From NCBI GenBank assembly GCA_946997215.1, contig CAMPUL010000009.1:1-48525 (forward strand): DNA of 48,525 nucleotides. The letters run 5' to 3'. Under the pieces are notes generated by a model that did not search any database, was not told where the DNA came from, and saw only the letters and a list, made by a program, of their open reading frames with translations. A program made the position numbers and the translations under genes. This stretch comes from Gardnerella vaginalis (GTDB taxonomy: Bacteria > Actinomycetota > Actinomycetes > Actinomycetales > Bifidobacteriaceae). Below are positions 1 to 8,390 of this stretch, piece by piece. Every line of letters starts with the position of its first letter. The first letter of the stretch is position 1.

Positions 1-109
1 ATAATCCAAAAAAACAAGAAAAACACCCCCAAAAACCAAAACACGGGAGTGTCGCGCAATCAACATAAGCAAAATACAAAATACACAACGCAATCAAACA
101 ACTACATAT

Positions 110-928
110 ATGCACGCAACATGTGCGCGTGCTATATATAGGTGTATGAGAAATAGCGAGAAAAACAGCAATAACAACACACACCATCATATTGTTGTGT
201 TAACAGGCGCAGGAATATCTACAAGCGCGGGTATTCCAGACTTTCGAGGCCCAGATGGAGTTTGGACTAAACACCCAGAACAAATGAGCGTATACGACAT
301 TGACGCATTTTTAAGCAGCGAAGAAGAACGCATGTACTCTTGGCGATGGCAAAAAGAGTCGCCAGTTTGGAACGCTCAGCCAGGAACAGCGCATAAGTCG
401 CTAGTAAAACTTGAGAAAGCTGGGATGCTGGACTTAATCGCCACTCAAAACTTTGATGCACTTCACGAAAAAGCTGGAAACAGCCCAGACATTGTAGTGA
501 ACTTGCACGGAAGCATTGGAACATCACACTGCATGAGCTGCCACGCGAGCTATAAAACTGCGGATATTATGCGCGACTTAGACGCACACCCAGACCCACA
601 TTGCAGGCGCGCGCTGCCATACCGCGGAAATATGCCTTGCAACGGTCTTATAAAAACGGACGTTGTATATTTTGGAGAAGCTCTTCCCGAAGGCGCAATG
701 GAACGCAGCGCGCAGGCGATTATGCACGCAAGCGAGCTGTGGGTTATTGGCTCAACGCTAGAAGTGTTTCCAGCTGCAAGCCTTGTGCCACTAGCTGCTC
801 GCGCAGGAGTGCCGATTACAATAATGAACCTGGGCGCTACGCAATACGATTATTTGGCAGAGCGCATAATACGCGAAGATATTGCGAAAGCTCTGCCAAA
901 GTTAGTAGACGAAACTATTGCAAAGTAA
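110..928 (+). CDS. cobB: NAD-dependent protein deacylase (sirtuin, Sir2 family)
   Basis: 272 aa. Sirtuins remove acyl groups from lysine using NAD, giving nicotinamide and O-acyl-ADP-ribose. Visible: the NAD-binding motif GAGISTSAGIPDFRG near residues 33-47, TQNFDALHEKAG, the catalytic His in NLHGS, and a zinc knuckle with one CxxC pair followed by two more Cys. It is a single-domain enzyme of usual length. The first ATG has no clear ribosome site; an ATG at 146 would remove a poorly conserved leader and is equally possible. No macrodomain or other partner is adjacent. It converges on the alpha-glucosidase gene. The last codons plus stop are duplicated just downstream (14-bp unit). Confidence 0.93.
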   Translation: MHATCARAIYRCMRNSEKNSNNNTHHHIVVLTGAGISTSAGIPDFRGPDGVWTKHPEQMSVYDIDAFLSSEEERMYSWRWQKESPVWNAQPGTAHKSLVKLEKAGMLDLIATQNFDALHEKAGNSPDIVVNLHGSIGTSHCMSCHASYKTADIMRDLDAHPDPHCRRALPYRGNMPCNGLIKTDVVYFGEALPEGAMERSAQAIMHASELWVIGSTLEVFPAASLVPLAARAGVPITIMNLGATQYDYLAERIIREDIAKALPKLVDETIAK

Positions 929-942
929 CTATTGCAAAGTAA
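915..942. repeat. 14-bp stop-spanning duplication at the sirtuin 3' end
   Basis: The unit CTATTGCAAAGTAA occurs twice in direct tandem. The first copy is the last coding triplets plus TAA of the sirtuin gene. The second copy repeats the stop 14 bp later in another frame. A diverged copy (ATTATTGCAAGCTAA) follows at about 953 and forms the end of the convergent glucosidase gene. Confidence 0.9.
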
Positions 943-953
943 CTCCAAAATAA

Positions 954-2915
954 TTATTGCAAGCTAACAGCGATTCCCTCCCAAGGCGCAAGCGTGCCAT
1001 TTTTAAGCGATTTAAGAGCATGATCCGCGCTGTACGTAGAAATCATCACATCATCATACGATACTCCGTTAGAGGCGATATTACGCAACAATTCGGCACT
1101 TTGAGCAGGTATTGCTACAGAAGAATCCGTCATATTTATCATTACGAGCAACTTCTTTACGGAAGCGCAAGGCAAATCGCCAGCAGCCGCACTTGAAGAA
1201 TTCACATCATTCTCAAGACCTGCCTTACCTGCCGCATCTGCCTCACATGCCTTAGCATTCTCACAAGTCTGCTCAACCTGCCTAATAAACGCGTAAACGC
1301 ACTCGTCATCCGCATCAACCAAATTCCAAGAACCAGCCGAAACAACAGGCTGCGAATGGCGCAACTCAATCAAACGCTTGTAGAACGAATAAACAGAATC
1401 CGAATCTTCCATCTGCTCAGCAGCATTAATATCTACATAATTAGGATTCACGCTAATCCAAGGCTGCGCATTATTTTGCGACGGAACATTAAAAGGCATA
1501 AATCCCGCATATTTAGAGGCATTCCACTGCATTGGAGTTCGAGAATTATCGCGACCGCGCTTTGCGAGCGCATCCATCATAGACTCCGCCGACTGAATAT
1601 GCGCTTCTTCTACGCGCTGCTTAAACATGTTCAACGCTTCCAAATCACGATACTGCTCAAGACGAGTAAAGTGCGCGTTAGTCATACCAATTTCTTCACC
1701 TTGATACACGTACGGAGTGCCGCGATGCATGTGAAGAAGCATTGCAATTGCCTTAGCGGATCGCACGCGCATCTCATCGCTAGATTCACTTCCCCAGCGA
1801 GAAAGCGCACGCGGCTGATCGTGATTATTAAAGAACAGGCTCGCCCAACCAGCCTCGCTAACTGCTTGCTGCTGATCTGCCATTGCGCGTTTTAATGCCG
1901 TCAACTTAAGAGGAATAGGATTCCACTTAGTTCCATTTGCGCAATCAACATTAACTTGATCGAACAAGAAGAGCATGTCTAGCTCGCCATTAGAAGGATT
2001 TGTAATATAAGTGTTTCGATGCGCGGAAATTCCAGGAGCCTCGCCAACAGTTAAGAAACCTTCGCGACCCTTGAAAACCGCTTCGCGCATCTCGCGCAAA
2101 AACTCGTCTAAACGAGGGCCATCAGAGCAGAAGAAATACGGAGAAGAGTAGCCGTCATCGCCTGCTGGCGCATCTTCAATCTGCGAACCGTACTCACCTG
2201 GCAAACGCCCTTCGCTATCTACGCGCTTAGAAATTTGCGTAATAACATCCATGCGGAAGCCGTCAATTCCGCGATCCATCCACCAATTCATCATCTTGTA
2301 CACTGCAGAGCGAACGGCAGGATTTTCCCAATTCAAATCTGGCTGCTTTGGCGAATACTGATGGAAGTAGTATTCGCCGCGCTTTGGGTCGTAGGCCCAC
2401 GCGGAACCGCCAAAGTACGAGCCCCATTTATTTGGCTCCGCACCTGGCTCTCCAGGCACATGCCCTTTGCGCGCTGGCCTCCACCAATACCAATCCGCGT
2501 AGTCGCTAGAAGCATCTCTTGAAGCCTGGAACCACGCATGCTCGTCGGAAGTGTGATTTACTACTAAATCCATAACAACTTTAAGGCCGCGCTTGTGCGC
2601 TTCTGCCAAAAGATCGTCCATATCTTCTAGAGTGCCAAAAAGTGGATCAATATCTTGATAATCGGAAATATCGTAGCCGTTATCGTCTTGTGGAGACTTG
2701 TAAACAGGGCTAAGCCAAAGAACGTCAACGCCTAAATCAGCTAAATAGTCAAGGCGCGATGTAATGCCCTTTAAATCGCCGATTCCGTCGCCGTTGGTAT
2801 CTTGAAAGCTTCGCGGATAAATCTGATACACAACTGCATTTGCCCACCAAGGGTTTGGCGTAGCACCATTTGTGCGCACGGATTGCGGCAAGTTCGCTCT
2901 GTTAAAAGTAGTCAT
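954..2915 (-). CDS. aglA: GH13 alpha-glucosidase (oligo-1,6-glucosidase type)
   Basis: 653 aa, cytoplasmic, no signal peptide. Hydrolyses alpha-1,6 or alpha-1,4 linked gluco-oligosaccharides such as isomaltose. GH13 regions in order: VVNH at about 118-121, nucleophile D223 in GFRMDV, acid/base E292 in VGEAPG, and transition-state D366 in NNHDQP. It begins with the family hallmark NAVVYQIYPRSF. Slightly longer than the usual 550-610 aa because of a Cys/Ala/Ser-rich insertion at about 548-583 in the C-terminal beta domain. The start follows a weak GGGG ribosome site. It stands alone, downstream of the toxin-antitoxin genes on the same strand. The substrate within the family is not resolved; the gene symbol is by family resemblance. 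Confidence 0.93.
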   Translation of the reverse strand: MTTFNRANLPQSVRTNGATPNPWWANAVVYQIYPRSFQDTNGDGIGDLKGITSRLDYLADLGVDVLWLSPVYKSPQDDNGYDISDYQDIDPLFGTLEDMDDLLAEAHKRGLKVVMDLVVNHTSDEHAWFQASRDASSDYADWYWWRPARKGHVPGEPGAEPNKWGSYFGGSAWAYDPKRGEYYFHQYSPKQPDLNWENPAVRSAVYKMMNWWMDRGIDGFRMDVITQISKRVDSEGRLPGEYGSQIEDAPAGDDGYSSPYFFCSDGPRLDEFLREMREAVFKGREGFLTVGEAPGISAHRNTYITNPSNGELDMLFLFDQVNVDCANGTKWNPIPLKLTALKRAMADQQQAVSEAGWASLFFNNHDQPRALSRWGSESSDEMRVRSAKAIAMLLHMHRGTPYVYQGEEIGMTNAHFTRLEQYRDLEALNMFKQRVEEAHIQSAESMMDALAKRGRDNSRTPMQWNASKYAGFMPFNVPSQNNAQPWISVNPNYVDINAAEQMEDSDSVYSFYKRLIELRHSQPVVSAGSWNLVDADDECVYAFIRQVEQTCENAKACEADAAGKAGLENDVNSSSAAAGDLPCASVKKLLVMINMTDSSVAIPAQSAELLRNIASNGVSYDDVMISTYSADHALKSLKNGTLAPWEGIAVSLQ

Positions 2916-2953
2916 ATAAACCCCATTAATATTTTTATTATTTATTTTTATTA

Positions 2954-2969
2954 TTCACAACGTTTACAA
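2954..2969 (-). promoter_or_regulatory. Possible LacI-type operator ahead of the alpha-glucosidase
   Basis: TTGTAAACGTTGTGAA on the minus strand has an AACGTT core with TT/AA ends but mismatched middle positions. It lies 39 bp ahead of the glucosidase start, just after a TATAGA that could be a -10 element. Sugar-responsive LacI regulators commonly bind such cores; the palindrome is imperfect, so this is tentative. Confidence 0.3.
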
Positions 2970-2978
2970 TTCTATACT

Positions 2979-3359
2979 TTAACTATCTTTGGATTTTGCA
3001 AGCAACGTTAAAGTATTACTTACCATCTCAGAATACTTGCGAATAATTTTAGAATTAGTATGAGCATTAGAGAATAATTCATCATGATTCCCTACTCTTA
3101 CCAACACTAAAGAAACAGACAATCCATCAACCCAATAAATAAGTAGTAAATCTGGCTGTACATGCAACTCACGGTACCCTTTCCAACTACCAGTAAGAGC
3201 ATGATCACGATATTTACTCTTTAATATCTGTTGATCATTATCTATAAGAGCCTGAAATACAGCAAGAAAATTTTCAGTGTTAATATGCTTTTTACGAATC
3301 TTTTTGTAGTCATTATCAAATGACTTAATTGTAAGAAGTCGTCTCTTTTCACAGTCCAT
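2979..3359 (-). CDS. YafQ-like mRNA interferase toxin (RelE superfamily)
   Basis: 126 aa. Toxins of this family cut mRNA on the ribosome. The central block matches YafQ: ALTGSWKGYRELH, QPDLLLIY and GNHDELF, with the likely catalytic residues H53, H66, D70, H92 and F96 retained; the Trp that often follows the Asp is Leu here. It is longer than the usual ~92 aa because of a charged C-terminal extension of about 30 residues. It overlaps the antitoxin gene by 11 bp, the usual toxin-second order, so translation is probably coupled. Confidence 0.85.
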   Translation of the reverse strand: MDCEKRRLLTIKSFDNDYKKIRKKHINTENFLAVFQALIDNDQQILKSKYRDHALTGSWKGYRELHVQPDLLLIYWVDGLSVSLVLVRVGNHDELFSNAHTNSKIIRKYSEMVSNTLTLLAKSKDS

Positions 3360-3666
3360 TTAGGTAATCCATCATATCTGAAGCAGTGTGTGATTCATGA
3401 GTAAATTCGTGATTTTGAACCTGTTTACGAGCTTCCTCGTTTTTATTTTCAATGGCTTCTTCAATATACTTTTGGAGTTGTTCCTCAAGTGATTGGTAAT
3501 GCTCAAAATCTTCGCGATCAATAATGAAGTACATTGGTTGATTGTTTTTTAACACTGTAACTGGCATGCCAGCACTCACTTTTGCAAAAGCCTGCGCAGA
3601 TTTACCATTACTAAAAGCGCTAATAGGAACCATAGTGCTTATTGGAGCTACCGTAACCATATGCAT
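3349..3666 (-). CDS. Phd/YefM-family antitoxin
   Basis: 105 aa. Binds and neutralises the adjacent toxin and represses its own promoter. The N-terminal half has the Phd/YefM look (PISAFSNGKSAQAFAKVSAG followed by PVTVLKNNQPMYFIIDREDFE, split here), then a helical charged stretch that would hold the toxin. The third codon is also ATG and sits at a better distance from a weak TTAGG ribosome site, so the true start may be 3660. A YafQ-type toxin is normally paired with a DinJ/RelB antitoxin, so this is a mixed pair. Confidence 0.85.
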   Translation of the reverse strand: MHMVTVAPISTMVPISAFSNGKSAQAFAKVSAGMPVTVLKNNQPMYFIIDREDFEHYQSLEEQLQKYIEEAIENKNEEARKQVQNHEFTHESHTASDMMDYLNGL

Positions 3667-3728
3667 TAACCTAACTTTTCTACAGACAATCCATGCGTAT
3701 ACTTAATACATGTATATTTACTATGCGT

Positions 3729-3764
3729 TTTACAAGTATATATAAAAGTTATTATACTTGTAAA
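3729..3764. promoter_or_regulatory. Inverted-repeat operator/promoter of the toxin-antitoxin operon
   Basis: Perfect 12-bp inverted repeat TTTACAAGTATA / TATACTTGTAAA with a 12-bp spacer. The right arm overlaps a TATAAT (minus strand, 3751-3756) that is a plausible -10 box. It is 63 bp ahead of the antitoxin start. A further TACATGTA and a TATACTT half-site lie nearer the gene. Autoregulation by the antitoxin is the expected use. Confidence 0.6.
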
Positions 3765-3784
3765 TATTGTAGTTAAAAGAGTAT

Positions 3785-3818
3785 AAAAAAGCGGCCCGCA
3801 GCAAAAACCGCGAGCCGC
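3785..3818 (-). terminator. Intrinsic terminator after the ketopantoate-reductase-family gene
   Basis: On the minus strand GCGGCTCGC pairs with GCGGGCCGC (one G-G mismatch) around a short loop, followed by six T. It lies 46-79 bp after the stop codon. Confidence 0.85.
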
Positions 3819-3863
3819 GCCTCCTTCTCATTCATTGCAAGAGCTATAGGGATAGTCTCTCAA

Positions 3864-4832
3864 TCATTGCTGATGATGCAGTTTGAACGCAAGCTCAGCT
3901 AAGTGCACGCCGTGAGTTAAGAACTCGTGAGTGCGGCAAACGTAATCGTTTTCGCGACCAAGCTTCGCAATATAACCGTTGATATAGTCGACTTCCGTTT
4001 CGCGACCGCGGCTCATATCTTGGTACATAGAAGGATAGTGCAAAGGATTTGCCACGCGACTTACGTAATCGATAGCTTCCATCTCCTTCTGGCGCGTATT
4101 TACCATACGAATTCCGGCGCGATCGCACGCGTCGTAAGCTTCGTTAATAAGTTGACGAGCCATATCCATAGCACCTGGGTACGAAATAAACTGGCCCATT
4201 TGAATCTGGTACATAGTGCACAAAGTGTTGATTACGGAATTAAAAATCACCTTCGCCATGCAAGTACCCTTGAAATCTTCCGTAATAGTAGGGTTCAAAC
4301 CTGCAGCTTTAAAGTCGTCTCGCATAGCAAGCTCAACATCACTCACCTGCTCGTTCAACGCGCACATATTCATTGTGCCAACGCCAACTTTACCAATAAA
4401 ATCAACGTCACCCGGACCATTCAAAACGGTTGCAATCATTGCCGTACCGCCGTAAATACGATCATCTGAGAAATACTGCTGAAGCTTTTCAAAATGACCC
4501 CAACCGTTCATTGCAGCGAACACAACCTGATGATCCTTAAACAAAGGCTTGCATCGCTCCAGCATCTCCGCAAGCTGCATCTGCTTCATAAACACAATCC
4601 ACACATCTGGATTGCCGTCATAATTTTCTGGAGTATACATATTGATTGGCACAAGATGACGATTTTCATGGTCACGACTCACCATTACACCACCCTGCTC
4701 GCGAACTTTATTCACATTTTCATCCCAGGCATCAATGAAATCAACATGAATGCCAGCCGTCTCCTGCAACAAAACGCCATAGCGATATCCCATAGCGCCC
4801 GAACCGATCATTGCATATTTCATGTCACTCAT
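3864..4832 (-). CDS. Ketopantoate reductase family oxidoreductase (ApbA/PanE-like)
   Basis: 322 aa. The family reduces 2-oxoacids with NADPH; the classic member makes pantoate for coenzyme A. Visible: the Rossmann motif IGSGAMGYRYG at about 9-19, the conserved Lys in MAKVIFNSVINTLC, and a C-terminal RGRETEVDYINGYI block typical of the family. Start supported by GGGAGGTG seven bases upstream. No other pantothenate genes are adjacent, so the substrate is open; many paralogues in Gram-positives act on other 2-keto acids. It is a single-gene unit with its own promoter, a terminator-like hairpin in the leader and a terminator after it. Confidence 0.88.
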   Translation of the reverse strand: MSDMKYAMIGSGAMGYRYGVLLQETAGIHVDFIDAWDENVNKVREQGGVMVSRDHENRHLVPINMYTPENYDGNPDVWIVFMKQMQLAEMLERCKPLFKDHQVVFAAMNGWGHFEKLQQYFSDDRIYGGTAMIATVLNGPGDVDFIGKVGVGTMNMCALNEQVSDVELAMRDDFKAAGLNPTITEDFKGTCMAKVIFNSVINTLCTMYQIQMGQFISYPGAMDMARQLINEAYDACDRAGIRMVNTRQKEMEAIDYVSRVANPLHYPSMYQDMSRGRETEVDYINGYIAKLGRENDYVCRTHEFLTHGVHLAELAFKLHHQQ

Positions 4833-4920
4833 AATGACACCTCCCTGTAGGTAAAGTGGCGCCCATACATAAATTCATAGATTTCATTTATATGGATTAC
4901 GCGTAAGCGACCACGAATAT

Positions 4921-4968
4921 AACAAAAAGCAGAAGACTGAATGAGTGAAAATCAATCAGTCAACTGCT
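4921..4968 (-). terminator. Leader hairpin with U-tract (candidate attenuator)
   Basis: On the minus strand AGCAG-tt-GACTGA pairs with TCAGTC-tt-CTGCT (11 paired positions with a symmetric 2-nt bulge) around a 15-nt loop, then TTTTG. It starts about 15 nt after the apparent -10 box and ends about 90 nt before the gene, so most transcripts could stop here unless the hairpin is prevented. Confidence 0.55.
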
Positions 4969-4984
4969 CTTTGGTTTTTATAGC

Positions 4985-5012
4985 ATATTACACAGTTTTT
5001 TGAGAATGTCAA
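4985..5012 (-). promoter_or_regulatory. Promoter of the ketopantoate-reductase-family gene
   Basis: Minus strand TTGACA (5007-5012), 16-bp spacer, TAATAT (4985-4990). A consensus -35 with a good -10, directly ahead of the leader hairpin. Confidence 0.6.
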
Positions 5013-5189
5013 AATTTTGTATTACTTAAAATGCAATTATCAATTAATAATGCTCACATAATCTAATAATGCTCACATAATTAATGCTCACGAATATGCG
5101 TATATCGCAAGCACGCATAACGAAAATACGCATATCGCAAGCACCTACAACGTAAACACCTACAGCACAATCACCTACAACTCAGTCAC
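5013..5189. repeat. Short degenerate repeats between ribokinase stop and the next promoter
   Basis: Contains TAATGCTCACATAAT-like units near 5048-5095, the unit ATACGCATATCGCAAGCAC and relatives at about 5095-5145, and three CACCTACA units at 5143-5181 running up to the ribokinase stop. Read on the minus strand the last block gives TAG and TGA in several frames right after the stop codon. No gene or terminator seen here. Confidence 0.65.
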
Positions 5190-6254
5190 TTAAGCATTAA
5201 AGAATTGACGAATTTGTTCAACAGTGCCATAAGAAGCTTGAGCGCCAAAACCAGTAGCTGCATACGCAGAAACATAAGACGCTAGCGCAGCAGCTTCGTC
5301 TAATCGCATATCTACAGACAAACAAGCTAGTATTGTGCCCATAAAAGCATCACCGCAGCCAGTTGTGTCAACAGCTTTAACGCGCTGAGGGGAAATCATG
5401 CATACGCAATCTTCCTTGGAATAATCCAACACTACAGAGCCTTTAGAGCCAAGCGTAACTACAGATTCATCAAATCCAAAATCATGCATAGCGTGAGCTA
5501 CATGATTCCAATCAAAAGAACACCAATCGCCATCTTCTGGCTCTTCAATATTCAAAAGTTGCGCCATCTCATGCTCGTTAACAAGCAAAATATCTGCAGA
5601 ATCAATCAAATCTTTAGGCAACTTGTTTAAAAATGGCGAATCGTTAAGAAGCACTTTTACGCCGTTTTCATGCGCTAGTTGCGCGCACATAGTTACAGTT
5701 TTTAAAGGACTTTCTAAACAAAGGCCAAGAACTTTTGCGCTAGTAAGAGCGGATTTTACTAATGGCGATTGAATATACTCACAATCGACTAAAGAATTAG
5801 AACCTGGAGCATACACAATAGTGTTTTCACCGCTATGAGCATCTACAGTAATCACCGTTGCGCCGCTCTTTTTATTTTCTACGCGACGAACACAAGTTGT
5901 ATCGACTCCAGAAGATTGCAAAGAATTTAGGAGAAAATCAGCATTGGAATCGTTGCCAACTGCGCCAAACATTTTAACGTTGGCACCTAGTTTTGCAGCC
6001 GATACAGCTTGGTTGCCAGATTTTCCGCCTGGCAATACGCGAATCTCGTTTCCATTAATGGTTTCTCCTGGATTAGGAAGACGATCCGCCACAATAGTGT
6101 AATCCGCGTTCATAGAGCCGACTATTGCAATAGCGTTTGAATCTGCTTTATGCGATTCTTGCATATTCTCTTGCGTAACTTTTAAATCGTTTAAGCGAAG
6201 CGACGCAATATTTTCCAATCCACTTAATGAATCAAGCCTACTATAACAATGCAT
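5190..6254 (-). CDS. rbsK: Ribokinase (PfkB family)
   Basis: 354 aa. Phosphorylates D-ribose to ribose-5-phosphate with ATP. Visible: substrate-side GGKSGNQAV near 77-84, and the anion hole with catalytic base in DTTGCGDAF (D302). The N-terminal 40 residues ahead of AIVGSMNADY are extra compared with typical ~310 aa ribokinases, but the first ATG has an excellent AGGAGA ribosome site 4-5 bases upstream, so the long form is probably real. Last gene of the ribose locus, 66 bp after the pyranase gene. Confidence 0.92.
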   Translation of the reverse strand: MHCYSRLDSLSGLENIASLRLNDLKVTQENMQESHKADSNAIAIVGSMNADYTIVADRLPNPGETINGNEIRVLPGGKSGNQAVSAAKLGANVKMFGAVGNDSNADFLLNSLQSSGVDTTCVRRVENKKSGATVITVDAHSGENTIVYAPGSNSLVDCEYIQSPLVKSALTSAKVLGLCLESPLKTVTMCAQLAHENGVKVLLNDSPFLNKLPKDLIDSADILLVNEHEMAQLLNIEEPEDGDWCSFDWNHVAHAMHDFGFDESVVTLGSKGSVVLDYSKEDCVCMISPQRVKAVDTTGCGDAFMGTILACLSVDMRLDEAAALASYVSAYAATGFGAQASYGTVEQIRQFFNA

Positions 6255-6320
6255 TTTTCTCCTAAATTAGCAACTAATCTTTAATATTAAAATTTAATAA
6301 AAGAACCTACAATTTAGAAA

Positions 6321-6716
6321 TTAGAAAGGAACACCACAACGCAACAAAACGTTGGAATATGGCGTAGTTTCGCCTGTACGAATCACAAATTTTGCTTGTG
6401 AAACTAAAGCTTTAAAACCTTCATCGCCATCGTGCGGAACATACGTTAGTGGCACACCTAAGGATTCTTTTACCCACTCTTCTGGCTTTTTATTGCACGC
6501 TTCTTTAGCCATTATGCCTGATTCAAGTACCAAATCATCTTTGATTGCATTCAGCACATCGCTAAATCGCGGAATCCCAAATACTAAAGCTAAATCTATT
6601 ACTTCTACGCCTTGCGGAACAGGTAATCCGCAATCAGAAATAACAAATTGATCCTTATGCCTAAGCTTTGCAAGAGCAGCCGCTAATTGCGAGTTCAAGA
6701 TGCCATGAGTTAACAT
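6321..6716 (-). CDS. rbsD: D-ribose pyranase
   Basis: 131 aa, the usual length. Interconverts pyranose and furanose forms of ribose so that RbsK receives the furanose. Visible: MLTHGILNSQLAAALAKLRH with the catalytic His, SDCGLPVP, and the C-terminal RTGETTPYSNVLLRCGVPF. Strong AAGGAGA ribosome site. Sits between the binding-protein gene and rbsK. Its presence makes ribose the most likely substrate of the locus. Confidence 0.95.
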   Translation of the reverse strand: MLTHGILNSQLAAALAKLRHKDQFVISDCGLPVPQGVEVIDLALVFGIPRFSDVLNAIKDDLVLESGIMAKEACNKKPEEWVKESLGVPLTYVPHDGDEGFKALVSQAKFVIRTGETTPYSNVLLRCGVPF

Positions 6717-7185
6717 TTTTTCTCCTTATGATATTAAATTTTTACTTTGCGTTAGTGACTATCAACAGTGATAATCGCATAATAGCAAATGCTCATCAAG
6801 CTTAAATGCTTGCTGTAATGATTGATGTAAGACTAAATATCTACTTATTTGTATTTACTTTATTTTAAATATTTACTTTTATATATTTACAAATAATGTA
6901 TCAAATAATGCATCAAAAATAATATGACCAAAATAGTGCATCCAAAAATAACGCATCCAAAATAATGCATCAAAAATAACGTGATATTAAAAACCACAAA
7001 TAGTGCGGCGTTGAAAACGATGACAACATACACGTTGCATATACAATAAAATCGTATTAATTGTTACGCTTAGTATACAAGTCAACGATTTCAACGCCAT
7101 AAATGTTGTACTACTTTTTGTACACTTTTCACACTATTTGGTTTATCACTTTTTTGTACTACTTTTTGTACTATTTGATTTACTA
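6717..7185. other. 469-bp AT-rich gap with two repeat blocks (rbsB-rbsD)
   Basis: At 6890-6983 there are about six degenerate copies of an AATAATGCATCAAA-like unit. At 7106-7180, just after the rbsB stop, there are TTTTTGTACTAC / TTTGTACTATTTG-like copies that give many TAG and TAA triplets on the minus strand. No gene is supported. The gap is long for an operon interior and could hold a promoter or processing site, but I see no convincing one. Confidence 0.6.
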
Positions 7186-8127
7186 TTACTCGAAATCAGC
7201 TACATTCTTTGCTGTAACTGTTTTCACAGTAATTGGTTCAGTCTTTGGAACAGTTTGCTTCTTAATGGCTTTTACAGCTGCAGCAACGGCAGAACGTCCA
7301 AGCTCCTTTGGTTGCTGAGCAATAGTACCAGCCATTGTTCCAGCCTTAATTGCCTTCATACCATCGGCAGTACCATCGAAGCCAACTACCTTAACATCTT
7401 TACCAGCTTTAGCACCTAATGACTGGATTGCACCTAATGCCATCTCGTCATTCTCTGCGTAAATGCCAGCTGCATTCGGGTGAGATTGCAACAAGTTGGT
7501 TGCAACGTTCAACGCCTCAGCACGATCAAAGTTAGCAGTCTGCTCTGCAACAACCTTAATATTTGGATACTTCTTAATGCGATCCTTAAAACCTTTACCA
7601 CGATCTCGTGTAGAAGCAGCACCTGGAATGCCTTGCAAAATCAGGACTTCGCCTTTTTCTCCCATGCTCTTAGCGAGCGCATCGGCTGCTTGAGCACCTC
7701 CAGCCACGTTATCGGAAGCAATGTGAGAAGTAACTTTTTCGCCAGTTACGGAACGATCCACAGAAATCACAGGCATACCAGAGCTAAGAAGTGGCGCAAC
7801 AGCTGGACCAGCAGCATCGGAATCCACAGGATTTATAATAACTGCTTTAGCACCTTGAGATTGTGCGTTTTGAGCCTGATCTTGCTGCTTAGAAGAATCG
7901 TTCTGAGCATCCGAAACCTGTAAATCAACGCCCAGCTTCTTGGCTTCCGCTTGTGCACCATCACGCAAATCCACAAAGAACGGGTTATTTAGCGTAGATA
8001 CCAACAGCGCAACCTTGTCGCTAGAGCTTGCGTTTCCACACGCACTCATGCTGAAAACAAGAGCCGATGCTGCTGCAACAGCACAAGCGATCTTCATACC
8101 ACGGCGCATAACTAGATAATTCATCAT
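7186..8127 (-). CDS. rbsB: Ribose-type ABC transporter substrate-binding lipoprotein
   Basis: 313 aa. Captures sugar outside the cell and delivers it to RbsC. Basic N-terminus, hydrophobic segment and lipobox FSMSAC with lipidated C30. Then the periplasmic-binding-protein-1 fold: STLNNPFFVDLRDGA, NPVDSDA, SVDRSV, GIPGAASTRDRGKGF, AENDEMALGA and VVGFDGTADG, close to RbsB. AGGAGAT lies directly before two consecutive ATG codons; the second (8124) has better spacing. A stable stem-loop precedes the ribosome site. Confidence 0.94.
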   Translation of the reverse strand: MMNYLVMRRGMKIACAVAAASALVFSMSACGNASSSDKVALLVSTLNNPFFVDLRDGAQAEAKKLGVDLQVSDAQNDSSKQQDQAQNAQSQGAKAVIINPVDSDAAGPAVAPLLSSGMPVISVDRSVTGEKVTSHIASDNVAGGAQAADALAKSMGEKGEVLILQGIPGAASTRDRGKGFKDRIKKYPNIKVVAEQTANFDRAEALNVATNLLQSHPNAAGIYAENDEMALGAIQSLGAKAGKDVKVVGFDGTADGMKAIKAGTMAGTIAQQPKELGRSAVAAAVKAIKKQTVPKTEPITVKTVTAKNVADFE

Positions 8128-8143
8128 ATCTCCTTTGACTATT

Positions 8144-8197
8144 GCCTTATTAATCGCAAATTCACAATATTTAAAACATTATTTGCATAAATAAGGC
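8144..8197 (-). promoter_or_regulatory. Stem-loop immediately ahead of the rbsB ribosome site
   Basis: Minus-strand GCCTTATT-tat-GCAAAT pairs with ATTTGC-gatt-AATAAGGC (8+6 bp with an internal loop). There is no U-tract. Position between permease and binding-protein genes suggests a processing or mRNA-stability element. Confidence 0.4.
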
Positions 8198-8390
8198 TGA
8201 TGTTTTTGCCATTTATTTACCATATTGTTAAATTGTTTTCAGTTATAATTTAAATTATTTTTATTAGATTTTTGTTAGATTTCTTATTATATTTTTTGCT
8301 ACATTTAGGCATTGATTGCTTGCCACCATTAAATCAATACCTTTTATGAACACCCCCCTTCTAAGCAAGAAGATCAAGTTTTTGCGGATT

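Noticed and set aside
601..942. 113-codon frame inside the sirtuin gene ending in the duplicated copy
   Set aside because: It is an out-of-frame shadow of the sirtuin gene; its last residues match only because the stop region is duplicated.
5036..5186. Regular short repeats that might suggest a CRISPR array
   Set aside because: Units are short, degenerate and lack unique spacers of constant length; no cas genes are present.
7103..7419. Hydrophobic plus-strand frames over the rbsB 3' region
   Set aside because: Made of TTTTTGTAC-type repeats and antisense to rbsB; apparent hydrophobicity comes from the T-rich sequence.
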